DNA of 64,000 nt from CAZMLC01 sp964567125. Lineage in GTDB: Bacteria; Verrucomicrobiota; Kiritimatiellia; RFP12; UBA1067. The DNA lies in the NCBI GenBank assembly GCA_964567125.1, contig CAZMLC010000001.1, forward strand, positions 1-64,000, written 5' to 3'. The position numbers were made by a program, and so were the translations under genes. Below the pieces are notes generated by a model. It saw only the letters and a program-made list of their open reading frames with translations, was not told where the DNA came from and searched no databases. Within the stretch, counting starts at the first letter, position 1, and every line of letters begins with the position of its first letter. Shown here in pieces: positions 17,448-25,770 of this stretch.

Positions 17448-18809
17448 TTATTCAGCAACGCCTTTTCCGACACCGCGCGCATGAAACCCGATAGCGCGCA
17501 ACCCTGCGAGATCCAGCATATTGCGCGCATCAAAGAGAAACGCAGGCTTGCGCATCCCCGCATACAAGCGTGCGAAATCGAGCGTGCGGTATTCGGCCCA
17601 GTCGGTCAGCACCACGATCGCGTCAGCCCCCTGGGCTGCCTCATAGGGGTCTGTTGTGAAGTGTACGCGGTCCGCCACATCGAGCAAATCGCCCTGAGCA
17701 TGCGCCAGTGCCTTGGGATCGGTGATGGCCAGTTGCGCATGCTCATCCAGCAGCAAACGCGCAATGCGGAGCGCCGGCGATTCGCGCGTATCACCCGTGT
17801 TCGCCTTGAACGCAAAACCGAAAAGGGCGATGCGCTTATTCGCCACCGTATTGAACATTTCCAGGAGCATATTGCCGACCAGCCGTTCCTGCTGATAATC
17901 ATTGATCAGCACGACCTGGCGCCAATACTCCGCGACCTCTTTTAAGCCGTACGACTCACAGATGTAGACGAGATTCAGAATGTCCTTCCGGAAACAGGAG
18001 CCGCCAAAGCCGGGCCCCGCCTTGAGAAACTTTGCGCCGATACGTCCATCCATACCCATGGCCCGTGCCACTTCATCGATATCCGCGCCCGTCTCCTCGC
18101 ACAATGCGGAAATTGAATTGATTGAACTGACCCGCTGCGCCAGCATCGCATTGGCGACGAGCTTCGTTAATTCGCTCGACCAGACGTTCGTGGTCAGGAT
18201 CCGTTCGCGCGGCACCCACGCCGCATAGATGTCGACAATCGTCCCAATCGCAGCCAAACCCTGCGGTGTCTGATGTCCGCCGATCAACACGCGGTCCGGA
18301 TGCTCCAAATCGGCAATCGCGCTGCCTTCCGCCAGAAACTCGGGATTGGATATCACATCGAAGTGATAGCGCGGATGCTCTTGTAAGATTTGCTCCATCG
18401 CCGCCGCTGTGCGTACCGGCAGCGTGCACTTTTCGATAACAATCTTGTCGCTGTTCGCCGCGTTGACAATCGTCCGGGCCGTAGCCTCCCAATACTGCAA
18501 ATCCGACGCGCATCCCGCGCCGCGGCCAAACATCTTCGTCGGCGTATTCACACCAACAAAAATAATATCGCACGCTTGAATGGCCGCTTCGATATCCGTG
18601 CTGAAGAAAAGGTTACGGTTGCGCACGCGTCGAACAACATCGTCAAGTCCAGGCTCATAAATCGGCAACTGATCCGAATCCCATGCGGCAATGCGCTCCG
18701 CATTGATATCCACGACCATGACCGTCCGATCCGGACAATGCTCGGCAATCACCGCCATGGTTGGACCGCCAATATAGCCAGCACCAATACAACAAATATT
18801 TTTGTTCAT
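17448..18809 (-). CDS. ugd: UDP-glucose 6-dehydrogenase, animal-type
   Basis: A 453-residue enzyme oxidising UDP-glucose to UDP-glucuronate with NAD. CCIGAGYIGGPT starts the Rossmann fold and GFGGSCFRKD carries the catalytic Cys272. Long stretches such as LPIYEPGLDDVV, VNTPTK, SNPEFLAEGSAI, PRERILTTNVWSSEL and AQRVSSINSISALCE match animal and plant UGDH far better than the shorter enterobacterial Ugd. GAGGA precedes the ATG. The product could feed surface polysaccharide synthesis. The gene stands alone with a 345-bp spacer upstream. Confidence 0.93.
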   Translation of the reverse strand: MNKNICCIGAGYIGGPTMAVIAEHCPDRTVMVVDINAERIAAWDSDQLPIYEPGLDDVVRRVRNRNLFFSTDIEAAIQACDIIFVGVNTPTKMFGRGAGCASDLQYWEATARTIVNAANSDKIVIEKCTLPVRTAAAMEQILQEHPRYHFDVISNPEFLAEGSAIADLEHPDRVLIGGHQTPQGLAAIGTIVDIYAAWVPRERILTTNVWSSELTKLVANAMLAQRVSSINSISALCEETGADIDEVARAMGMDGRIGAKFLKAGPGFGGSCFRKDILNLVYICESYGLKEVAEYWRQVVLINDYQQERLVGNMLLEMFNTVANKRIALFGFAFKANTGDTRESPALRIARLLLDEHAQLAITDPKALAHAQGDLLDVADRVHFTTDPYEAAQGADAIVVLTDWAEYRTLDFARLYAGMRKPAFLFDARNMLDLAGLRAIGFHARGVGKGVAE

Positions 18810-19154
18810 CGCACATCCTCACAAACTATCGGATTAACAGGAAACTACGGTATCAAAAACCAGTCATCCTGAGAACCAGAATATACGTGCGTAACAGAGT
18901 ATTGATCGCAAGAAACAGCAGCGCACGCATGAATCCACCGCGTGCAGACAATTCACTAAAAGGCGACCTTATCATTTTGCGCAACAAATTGTCACACTAA
19001 AAACCGATTTTAACGAGCGTAAATGCAACACAAAATATTTAACAAAAAACTCACAAATGCCCCCTTGATTTCGGTCCCATAATGTGCAAGCATTCACGCT
19101 AGACAAAGCAGTAAACGATATCGCGATGACTGTCACATTGAAAAGGAATACATT
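18810..19154. other. 345-bp spacer between divergent ugd and ICMT-like gene
   Basis: AT-rich compared with its neighbours. I see no convincing coding region, tRNA or riboswitch. A TATATT-like -10 for ugd lies near 18880 on the minus strand, and CATAAT lies at 19077-19082 on the plus strand; neither has a good -35 partner. A lone CTGAGA near 18866 is not accompanied by the rest of a TPP riboswitch. Confidence 0.4.
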
Positions 19155-19895
19155 ATGCCACTCAGAGAAGACTTTGAACGTTCCGGTAATTGGTTGTTTC
19201 GTTGGCGCAGTTTTCTACCGGTCATCGCACTCGTCGCGTTTGCACTCATTATCAAGGAGTTTACTTTTATTGGGAATAGCGAACGACTGGACCAGCTGTG
19301 GGAACTCTTTTGTTTAAGTGTTAGTTTCTTCGGACTTGGAATCCGCATCCTGACGATCGGACATACACCATACGGAACGTCAGGGCGCAACACGCACCGT
19401 CAGGTTGCCGAGACGTTGAATACCACAGGGCTCTACTCCACGGTCAGAAATCCACTCTATCTCGGGAACTATTTCATGAGCCTTGGCGTTGTTCTTTTTC
19501 TTCATCTGTGGTGGCTGGTACTGATCTATACGCTCATCTTCTGGCTGTATTACGAACGTATTATTTTTGCCGAAGAGGAGTTTTTACGAAACAAGTTTGG
19601 TCAAACCTATTTGGATTGGGCCAATGCTACCCCCGTATTTATTCCCTCATTTGCACACTATAAACGGCCAGCGCTTCGATTTTCGGCAAAAAATGTGTTA
19701 CGCCGTGAATACAATGGTTTCTTTGCCGTGATCATCCTTATGTTTATTCTCGAAGTGATTGGCGATGTAGTTGTTGAAGGGCATCTTCACTTCGATACGA
19801 GATGGCTAATTTTCCTGGTCATCGGCTTTTCTGTTTGGATCACCTTGCGGTTCTTAAAAAAACACACGACGCTTCTTGACGTCGAAGGACGATAA
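19155..19895 (+). CDS. ICMT-like integral membrane methyltransferase (first of pair)
   Basis: A 246-residue membrane protein with about five to six helices. TTGLYSTVRNPLYLGNYFMS and ERIIFAEEEFLRNKFGQTY are the conserved SAM-binding and charged segments of the isoprenylcysteine carboxyl methyltransferase/phospholipid methyltransferase superfamily. Residues beyond about 185 add a hydrophobic tail (ILMFILEVIGDVVVEG). Bacterial substrates are mostly unknown, possibly lipids or isoprenoids. AAGGAA precedes the ATG. A second homologue follows after 27 bp, so the two may form a heterodimer or act on related lipids (inference). Confidence 0.8.
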   Translation: MPLREDFERSGNWLFRWRSFLPVIALVAFALIIKEFTFIGNSERLDQLWELFCLSVSFFGLGIRILTIGHTPYGTSGRNTHRQVAETLNTTGLYSTVRNPLYLGNYFMSLGVVLFLHLWWLVLIYTLIFWLYYERIIFAEEEFLRNKFGQTYLDWANATPVFIPSFAHYKRPALRFSAKNVLRREYNGFFAVIILMFILEVIGDVVVEGHLHFDTRWLIFLVIGFSVWITLRFLKKHTTLLDVEGR

Positions 19896-19928
19896 GATCG
19901 TTTTCTCATCTCAAGGAACACATTGGTT

Positions 19929-20537
19929 ATGAATATGCTCATTGAACATCTTCGACTACCCCTATCGCGCATCGCAGCCGCCATCGGACTTTTTTTTCTC
20001 TGCAGTACCACCAGTTATTGGGATACGAAGAACTCGGCAGTCTCATTTGTTTTGTTTCTCATCGGCATGTTTCTTGTCGCCATTGCATCGCTGGGACGGA
20101 TGTGGTGTTCCCTGTACATCGCCGGCTATAAAGATCAAAAATTAATTACTAAAGGGCCCTATTCGCTGTGTAGAAACCCACTTTATTTTTTCAGCATGCT
20201 CGGTGGTATCGGCATAGGCTTCGCAACGGAAACACTGACATTCCCGCCCCTCCTTGCGCTGTTGTTTTCCGTCTACTATCCCTTTGTGATCAAAAGCGAA
20301 GAGCGGCGATTGGAACGTTTTTTCGGAGCTGATTTTATTGATTATAAAAAACACGTTCCTTCATTCTTTCCGCGTTTTTCAGGATTTGATGAGCCTGAGC
20401 AGTACGCTGTGAATCCTGGAGTCTATCGTAATCACATTTTCAGTGCACTATGGTTTATCTGGATTGTTGGCATTCTTGAAGTTCTCGAAGGCCTCAAGGA
20501 AATCGGATTCATCGGCTCATTGTGGACCATTTACTGA
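19929..20537 (+). CDS. ICMT-like integral membrane methyltransferase (second of pair)
   Basis: A 202-residue membrane protein. TKGPYSLCRNPLYFFSMLGG and KSEERRLERFFGADFIDYKK are the same conserved segments as in the upstream gene, though overall identity looks low. It also ends in an extra hydrophobic helix (IVGILEVLEGLKEIG), echoing the tail of its neighbour. The start is uncertain: AAGGA lies 5 bases before a TTG at 19923 and 11 before the ATG at 19929. Its last 7 bases overlap the end of the convergent pabB-pabC gene. Confidence 0.78.
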   Translation: MNMLIEHLRLPLSRIAAAIGLFFLCSTTSYWDTKNSAVSFVLFLIGMFLVAIASLGRMWCSLYIAGYKDQKLITKGPYSLCRNPLYFFSMLGGIGIGFATETLTFPPLLALLFSVYYPFVIKSEERRLERFFGADFIDYKKHVPSFFPRFSGFDEPEQYAVNPGVYRNHIFSALWFIWIVGILEVLEGLKEIGFIGSLWTIY

Positions 20538-22291
20538 TCCAGCTGCGATAGTGTAATGCGCTGAAGTCCCCGCACGGCATTTAAAAAATAAATCGCTTCG
20601 CACTGCGCAAGCTCATCTACGCGGATGACGCGTTCCGTCAAACGTCCCTCCTGGAGCAGCGCGGCGCGTAACGTACCGGCCAGCAGTCCGCAGGAAAGCG
20701 GCGGCGTGTAGAGCGTCCCGTTCAGCTGCACGGCAAGATTCGCGATAGTACTCTCGGTCACTTCCCCTGTTTCGTTGAACAGCACCACATCGTCCGCGCC
20801 CGGACATTCCGCCAGCGCCTGCTGATACATCGCACGATGCGTCGTCTTGTGATAGAGAAACACATTGTGGCGCTCAATCGGGCTCTTTGCCAGTGCGACG
20901 CGTCCAAAGGTGGCAGCCGTCGCGGCTGCCACGCACGTAACATGAACAGCGCCGTCCCGCGCAACGGTCAGGCGCACACGCAGACACTCGCGTGCAGCGT
21001 GAACCGCACGCTGTAACGCCGCTTTCACAGCTGCCACGTCGAGCGGAATGCCAAAGTATGCCGCTGAGCGCGCAAGCCGATCCAGATGCAAGGCTTCCAG
21101 CCAATACCCCTCCGCAGGATCCCACCGCAACGTTTCGAGCAAAGCGAAGTCGCGCGGATACGGACGCAATGCGCGCGACTTGGTCAATGTCTCCGCATAT
21201 TCGGCGGTCGCATTCGAATCCCAGACGATCCCGCCACCCACACCGTATTCCCCGCACCCCTGCTCGGTATTGAGCAAGACCGTACGGATGGCCACGTTGA
21301 ACTGCGCGCGTTGTCCAGGTGCAAGGTAACCTATGCACCCCGTATAAATGCGGCGCGGCGACTGTTCCAGCTCGCGGATCATCTGCATGGTACGCCGCTT
21401 TGGTGCACCCGTGATCGAAGCCGGCGGAAAGAGCGCCTGCAATACGGCGACCGTGGAGACCTCTGATTGCGCCTCTACGGTTGAGGTCAGCTGCCAGACC
21501 GTGGGATATTTTTCAGGTGTGAAAAGAGAGGGAACCTGTACGCTGCCGGGACGGGCGATGCGTCCAAAATCGTTGCGGACCATATCGACGATCATCACGT
21601 TTTCAGCGCGTTCCTTCTCGGAGTGCACAAGCGCATCGCAATATGCCAGATCGGCCTCAACGGTCACGCCGCGCGGACGTGTCCCTTTCATGGGGCGCGA
21701 CGTCAGATGCGTCCCTTCGCGTTGGAAAAAAAGCTCCGGCGAAAAACTGCAAATCGACCACGCCCCGGTCTGCACATACGCCGCAAACGGCACCTCTCCC
21801 GCCAGTTCGCAAAATAGCGCCCAGCTATCGACCTGCTGCTTCATGCGCATCCGATAGGTATAGTTCACCTGATAGGTTTCGCCCGATTGGATGGCCGCAC
21901 GGATATTGCGGAGTGCGGCATCATACGCCGACGACGAAGATTCCGGACACCAGTCGAGCGCAGCGGCAACCTGTTCCACGGGGACAGGAGCAGGACAGAC
22001 CTGCACGGATGAAAAGAGCCCGAACCAGATCAAGGGGAATTCTGCATCCGTTCGCGCAGGAAGGGTTGGATCAAAGGCTGGAGCCGCCTCGTACGAAATA
22101 AAGCCAGCGGCATAGAGCTGTTCGCGTTCAACACGCGCTTCCAGTTCCTCTAAGAGCGGCACGACATCGCACAAATCCGACGTGGAATAACACGCCAGTG
22201 GCGCGGAAAATTCACGCCACTGGTCTGACAACGCATCGTGCAGAACAACGCGTGGCTCTTGCGCGTTTTTTCCCGTGCCGCATCGTGTCAT
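20531..22291 (-). CDS. PabB-PabC fusion: aminodeoxychorismate synthase component I and 4-amino-4-deoxychorismate lyase
   Basis: A 586-residue fusion. Residues to about 375 are the chorismate-binding domain, with ETYQVNYTYRMRM, SPELFFQREG, SRPMKGTRPRG and PPASITGAPKRRTMQ. The remainder is a class-IV aminotransferase domain (HKTTHRAMYQQAL, DDVVLFNETGEVTEST), matching PabC. Together they make p-aminobenzoate for folate from chorismate. This fusion is known in several phyla. The glutaminase subunit PabA is not seen in the window. The ATG lies 4 bp after the stop of the SGNH hydrolase, so they are co-transcribed, although no shared pathway is apparent. Confidence 0.9.
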   Translation of the reverse strand: MTRCGTGKNAQEPRVVLHDALSDQWREFSAPLACYSTSDLCDVVPLLEELEARVEREQLYAAGFISYEAAPAFDPTLPARTDAEFPLIWFGLFSSVQVCPAPVPVEQVAAALDWCPESSSSAYDAALRNIRAAIQSGETYQVNYTYRMRMKQQVDSWALFCELAGEVPFAAYVQTGAWSICSFSPELFFQREGTHLTSRPMKGTRPRGVTVEADLAYCDALVHSEKERAENVMIVDMVRNDFGRIARPGSVQVPSLFTPEKYPTVWQLTSTVEAQSEVSTVAVLQALFPPASITGAPKRRTMQMIRELEQSPRRIYTGCIGYLAPGQRAQFNVAIRTVLLNTEQGCGEYGVGGGIVWDSNATAEYAETLTKSRALRPYPRDFALLETLRWDPAEGYWLEALHLDRLARSAAYFGIPLDVAAVKAALQRAVHAARECLRVRLTVARDGAVHVTCVAAATAATFGRVALAKSPIERHNVFLYHKTTHRAMYQQALAECPGADDVVLFNETGEVTESTIANLAVQLNGTLYTPPLSCGLLAGTLRAALLQEGRLTERVIRVDELAQCEAIYFLNAVRGLQRITLSQLDQ

Positions 22292-22295
22292 GCTG

Positions 22296-23021
22296 TTACT
22301 TCAGCTTACCCGCAGGACCTGTCGCCGTCGCCGCGGCATCCAGCGTCTTTTTCGCATCCTCCGCAGTTGCAGGTGTCAGGCCCAGCGCATTGAGACAACA
22401 CGCGCTCACCGCCTTACCGAGAATCTGAACGCCTTCTTTCTTGTAGTGATAGGTATCGCTCCAGTAGGTTTCGCGCGACAGTGGATCCATGAGCGAAAAG
22501 AGGTCGTTAACAGGGATTTTCTCCGCAGTCGTCACACGGGCGGCAATGGCATTAAGTTCCTTTGCGCGCGCAGTCAGCTCCGGACTTTTAAGCGGCGTTG
22601 ATTGCGCCCAGATCAGTTTTGCTTTCGGCGCCTTCTGCTGAATCAGATGGAGCGCGGCGCGCAGATTTTTCTCCCAGTTGGCGCGGTCGCTGCCCAAACT
22701 ATGCAACCCGTTATTAAAGTGGACCACGGCATACGGGTGTTCATCCAGCAGAAAGGACAACGCCGTCATATAGCTCGCATCGTTCAGACATTTTGATGTC
22801 GCGAAAAAGGTCACGTAAGCCCGTCCAGCCAAGGCGGTCTTGACTTCATCGCGATATTGATTGCAAATCGAGTCACCAATCAGCAAGACGCGCGGCAAGT
22901 CGCTCTTATTGGCATTGAAAGAATAGGAGACGATCCATTCTGTGGCTTCACGCGGATGCTGCTGCGCGTTTGCCCCGAGAACACACGACACCATGATTAG
23001 CCCGACGATTAACCTGTTCAT
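22296..23021 (-). CDS. Secreted SGNH/GDSL hydrolase
   Basis: A 241-residue protein with a signal peptide (about 1-19). VLLIGDSI holds the nucleophile Ser51 (block I), HFNNGLHS is the Asn block (III), and SDTYHYKKEG supplies the Asp and His of block V. Esterases of this type in carbohydrate-degrading bacteria often deacetylate glycans; no specific substrate can be read from the sequence. It is the first gene of a pair with pabB-pabC. A weak GTGAG lies near the ATG, and a perfect TATAAT lies about 47 bases upstream on the same strand. Confidence 0.82.
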   Translation of the reverse strand: MNRLIVGLIMVSCVLGANAQQHPREATEWIVSYSFNANKSDLPRVLLIGDSICNQYRDEVKTALAGRAYVTFFATSKCLNDASYMTALSFLLDEHPYAVVHFNNGLHSLGSDRANWEKNLRAALHLIQQKAPKAKLIWAQSTPLKSPELTARAKELNAIAARVTTAEKIPVNDLFSLMDPLSRETYWSDTYHYKKEGVQILGKAVSACCLNALGLTPATAEDAKKTLDAAATATGPAGKLK

Positions 23022-23042
23022 GATCTGCTCACTTTCGTTTGA

Positions 23043-23073
23043 TTGCGAATGAAGGATTAAAGGGATTATTATA
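23043..23073. promoter_or_regulatory. Overlapping divergent promoter elements
   Basis: On the plus strand TTGCGA (23043-23048), 18 bases, TATTAT (23067-23072), pointing to the DUF6067-type gene. On the minus strand a perfect TATAAT occupies 23068-23073 and points to the SGNH gene, with no good -35. The two -10 elements overlap, so the two directions may exclude each other (inference). Confidence 0.35.
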
Positions 23074-23206
23074 AAAGTGACTGCGCTGACTTACGAGTAA
23101 AAACGTTGAAATCGCAGCGTAAAAATCCCCACCTGTTTTCTCATCGCATGAGAACCTTTTCTGTGTTAAGCTTAACCCATATTGATGAAGGGGGGAATTC
23201 TTCTAC

Positions 23207-25756
23207 ATGAACCGTATTTGTGCAGGGATTAGTGTCATCGGCATAGGGCTGTTGAGCCTTGCCGATGACGGCTACATGCTTCCAGAAGCGCTCACCAGTC
23301 AGGCGCCTAAAGCCGACCATGTCTTGCAATGCATGGAGACGCGCGTGGCAACCAACGTATGGAAAAATTTCGTGGCTACGCATCAAGCGCCCTTTTGGCT
23401 CTTCGGGGAGGATCGCTTCCATGCCGTGCGCAACGCCATTATTCCTGCGCATTGGTTTCCCGCTGCGCAGACGCTCACTACGTTTCGCGGCAAGGCCCAG
23501 CCCAACGAGTATTATGTCTTTCAGGTCTGCGTCGTCAGCGAACATGCGCGTGCGTTAACCTGGAGCAGCGATTGCCCGCGGCTCGAAGCCATTACCCCTC
23601 ATTCAGCCCGCGTTTCCGCGCAGGGTGTCAAGCCCCTCTGGGTCGGCATCGCGATGCAGGATAAACCCGTCAAGGGAACCGTGACGGTTACTGCGGATGG
23701 CGTTTCACAAACGCTGGCCTTCCGCATCGATATAGACGGTGCGCCTGTTGCCGATCACGGGATTCACGATGCTTGGCGATTGGCCCGCCTGCGTTGGCTA
23801 AACTCCACGCGAGGCGACTCGGAAACCGATGTGCCGCGTCCGTTTACCGCACTTCAGGTTGACACCGCCACGCGGACGATTCGCTTGCTCGGACGCACCG
23901 TCGTTCTCTCTAATCTGGGACTGCCCGCGCAATACACCAGCTACTTCACTGGCAGCAACGCGCGCATCATCGAGACGGGCCGTCCGTTCTTCAGCGCTGC
24001 ACCCCAGTTCAGTATTGATCATGCAACTTGGATCGCAAAAAACTTTTCGTTTACAAAAATCACGCCGGTTCGTGTTGAGTGGCAGGCGACCGCTGAAGCT
24101 GGCTCGATCCGGTTGACCACCACTGGCGTTCTTGAAATGGACGGTTCTTGCTCCATTCAAATGGCGGTCCGCGGCGATCAAGCAATCAACGAAGCACGCC
24201 TGACCCTTCCAATCGATGCAGCCTGTGCGCACTATGCGATGGGACTGGGACAAAAAGGGGGATTCTTCCCAAAACAGCTGAACTGGAAATGGAATGTCAA
24301 CCATCAGCAGGACGCCTTCTGGGCTGGACTTCCGAACGCAGGAATGATGTTTCGACTCAAGGACGATCATTTTGAGCGCGCGCTGATCAACGCCTATTAT
24401 GCATGGAAGAAACTGAAAGCGCCCCGCTCCTGGGGCAACGGCGGTGTTCGGCTGGAAGGCACAACACTCGTCGCCTACTCCGGAAAACAGCAGCTTACGG
24501 AGCAACCGCTCGTCTACGGCGTTGATTTCTACTTCACCCCTTTTAAGCCGCTCGATCTGCGCAAGCAACTGACAGATCGCTACTATCACGTCGGGCAGCA
24601 CAAACGGATTGCTTCTGAGCAAATCCGCGCAACCGGCGCCAACGTTGCGATTTACCATCACAACACCGTGCAAAACCCCTACATCAACTACCCCTACAAT
24701 GCCGACAGTATCGGCTATCTTGCGCAAACAGTTCACAGCAACCGCCAGCAAAACATCCGCACAAAGGTCTATTACACCACGCGTGAAATCACGCAGAACT
24801 TCCCCGAATTTTTTGCGCTCTACAGTCTCGACGGCGAAGTCATTCTGCCACGCGATCCCGCGATTCCAGGGTGGCCCTGTACCAACAAGGACGGACCGCA
24901 TGAATGGCTGATGCAGCATGTCGGAAGCGCCATCCTCCCCGCATGGCGAGAGACGATCCGTTTCAAGGAGTATCCGTCCGGAACGCTGGATCTGGCAGTC
25001 ATTACGACGCCCGATTCGCGCTGGAATAATTTCTTCCTTGAGGGTTTGAATTACCTCGTCCAGTATGTCGGGATTGATGGCATTTACATCGACGACACGA
25101 TGCTCGACCGCAAATCCATGCAGCGCGCACGCCGCATCCTCGATGCCGATGGCAATCCAGGTCGACGGATCGACATGCACTCCTGGAGTCACTGGAGCAG
25201 TCTGGCCGGCTCCAGCCCTTCCGCCCTGATCTTCATGGAACTTTTCCCCTACTATGACAAACTCTGGTTCGGGGAAGGCTTTAATTACAATTCGCCCCCT
25301 GAATATTATCTGACGGAAATATCGGGCATCCCGTATGGTCTCATGAGCGAGATGCTGCAGCATGGCGGCAATCGGTGGCGCGGCATGGTCTACGGTATGA
25401 CAGCGCGTCTACCTTGGAGCGGAGATCCCCGCCCCTTATGGGCATTCTTTGATACAACCCGCCTCGGCGATGCCGAGATGATCGGCTACTGGGATCCTGA
25501 AACCCCGATACGCTCGAACCAACCGCTCTGTCCTGTCACCGTCTACGCAGGCAAAAATAACCACCTCGTTTTAGCGATCGCCAATTTTACGCAACAGGAT
25601 CAGCAGTGCCAACTCCACAGCAAAATACCGCTGGACACGCTGAAAATCCCGGCGATTGCAGATTTCCAAACTGCACAGGAACTCATGCCCGACCAGCCAT
25701 TTACTGTTCCGGCTGGCAAAGGATTCCTGATGTGCACACAACCTCGAACACACTGA
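23207..25756 (+). CDS. Large secreted DUF6067-type glycoside-hydrolase-like protein
   Basis: An 849-residue protein with a signal peptide (about 1-19). The N-terminal half is beta-rich, with an early segment LARLRWLNSTRGDSETDVP and TIRLLGRTVVLSNLGLPAQ that I associate with DUF6067 glycosidase-like proteins. The C-terminal half looks like a TIM barrel: KVYYTTREITQNFPEF, YVGIDGIYIDDTMLDR and RRIDMHSWSHW, with acidic residues in IDDT suited to catalysis. Substrate is unknown. AAGGGGGG lies about 11 bases before the ATG. The following Gfo/Idh gene starts 14 bp after its stop, so the two form a small operon. Confidence 0.65.
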   Translation: MNRICAGISVIGIGLLSLADDGYMLPEALTSQAPKADHVLQCMETRVATNVWKNFVATHQAPFWLFGEDRFHAVRNAIIPAHWFPAAQTLTTFRGKAQPNEYYVFQVCVVSEHARALTWSSDCPRLEAITPHSARVSAQGVKPLWVGIAMQDKPVKGTVTVTADGVSQTLAFRIDIDGAPVADHGIHDAWRLARLRWLNSTRGDSETDVPRPFTALQVDTATRTIRLLGRTVVLSNLGLPAQYTSYFTGSNARIIETGRPFFSAAPQFSIDHATWIAKNFSFTKITPVRVEWQATAEAGSIRLTTTGVLEMDGSCSIQMAVRGDQAINEARLTLPIDAACAHYAMGLGQKGGFFPKQLNWKWNVNHQQDAFWAGLPNAGMMFRLKDDHFERALINAYYAWKKLKAPRSWGNGGVRLEGTTLVAYSGKQQLTEQPLVYGVDFYFTPFKPLDLRKQLTDRYYHVGQHKRIASEQIRATGANVAIYHHNTVQNPYINYPYNADSIGYLAQTVHSNRQQNIRTKVYYTTREITQNFPEFFALYSLDGEVILPRDPAIPGWPCTNKDGPHEWLMQHVGSAILPAWRETIRFKEYPSGTLDLAVITTPDSRWNNFFLEGLNYLVQYVGIDGIYIDDTMLDRKSMQRARRILDADGNPGRRIDMHSWSHWSSLAGSSPSALIFMELFPYYDKLWFGEGFNYNSPPEYYLTEISGIPYGLMSEMLQHGGNRWRGMVYGMTARLPWSGDPRPLWAFFDTTRLGDAEMIGYWDPETPIRSNQPLCPVTVYAGKNNHLVLAIANFTQQDQQCQLHSKIPLDTLKIPAIADFQTAQELMPDQPFTVPAGKGFLMCTQPRTH

Positions 25757-25770
25757 AAACAAGGAGATCC

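Noticed and set aside
18855..18885. TPP riboswitch fragment (CTGAGA)
   Set aside because: Only the hexamer is present; the second conserved block is missing and no thiamine gene is adjacent.
23798..25363. 521-codon open frame on the minus strand
   Set aside because: It lies wholly inside the plus-strand DUF6067-type gene, which has a signal peptide and ribosome site; the antisense product resembles nothing I know and reflects GC-rich codon bias.
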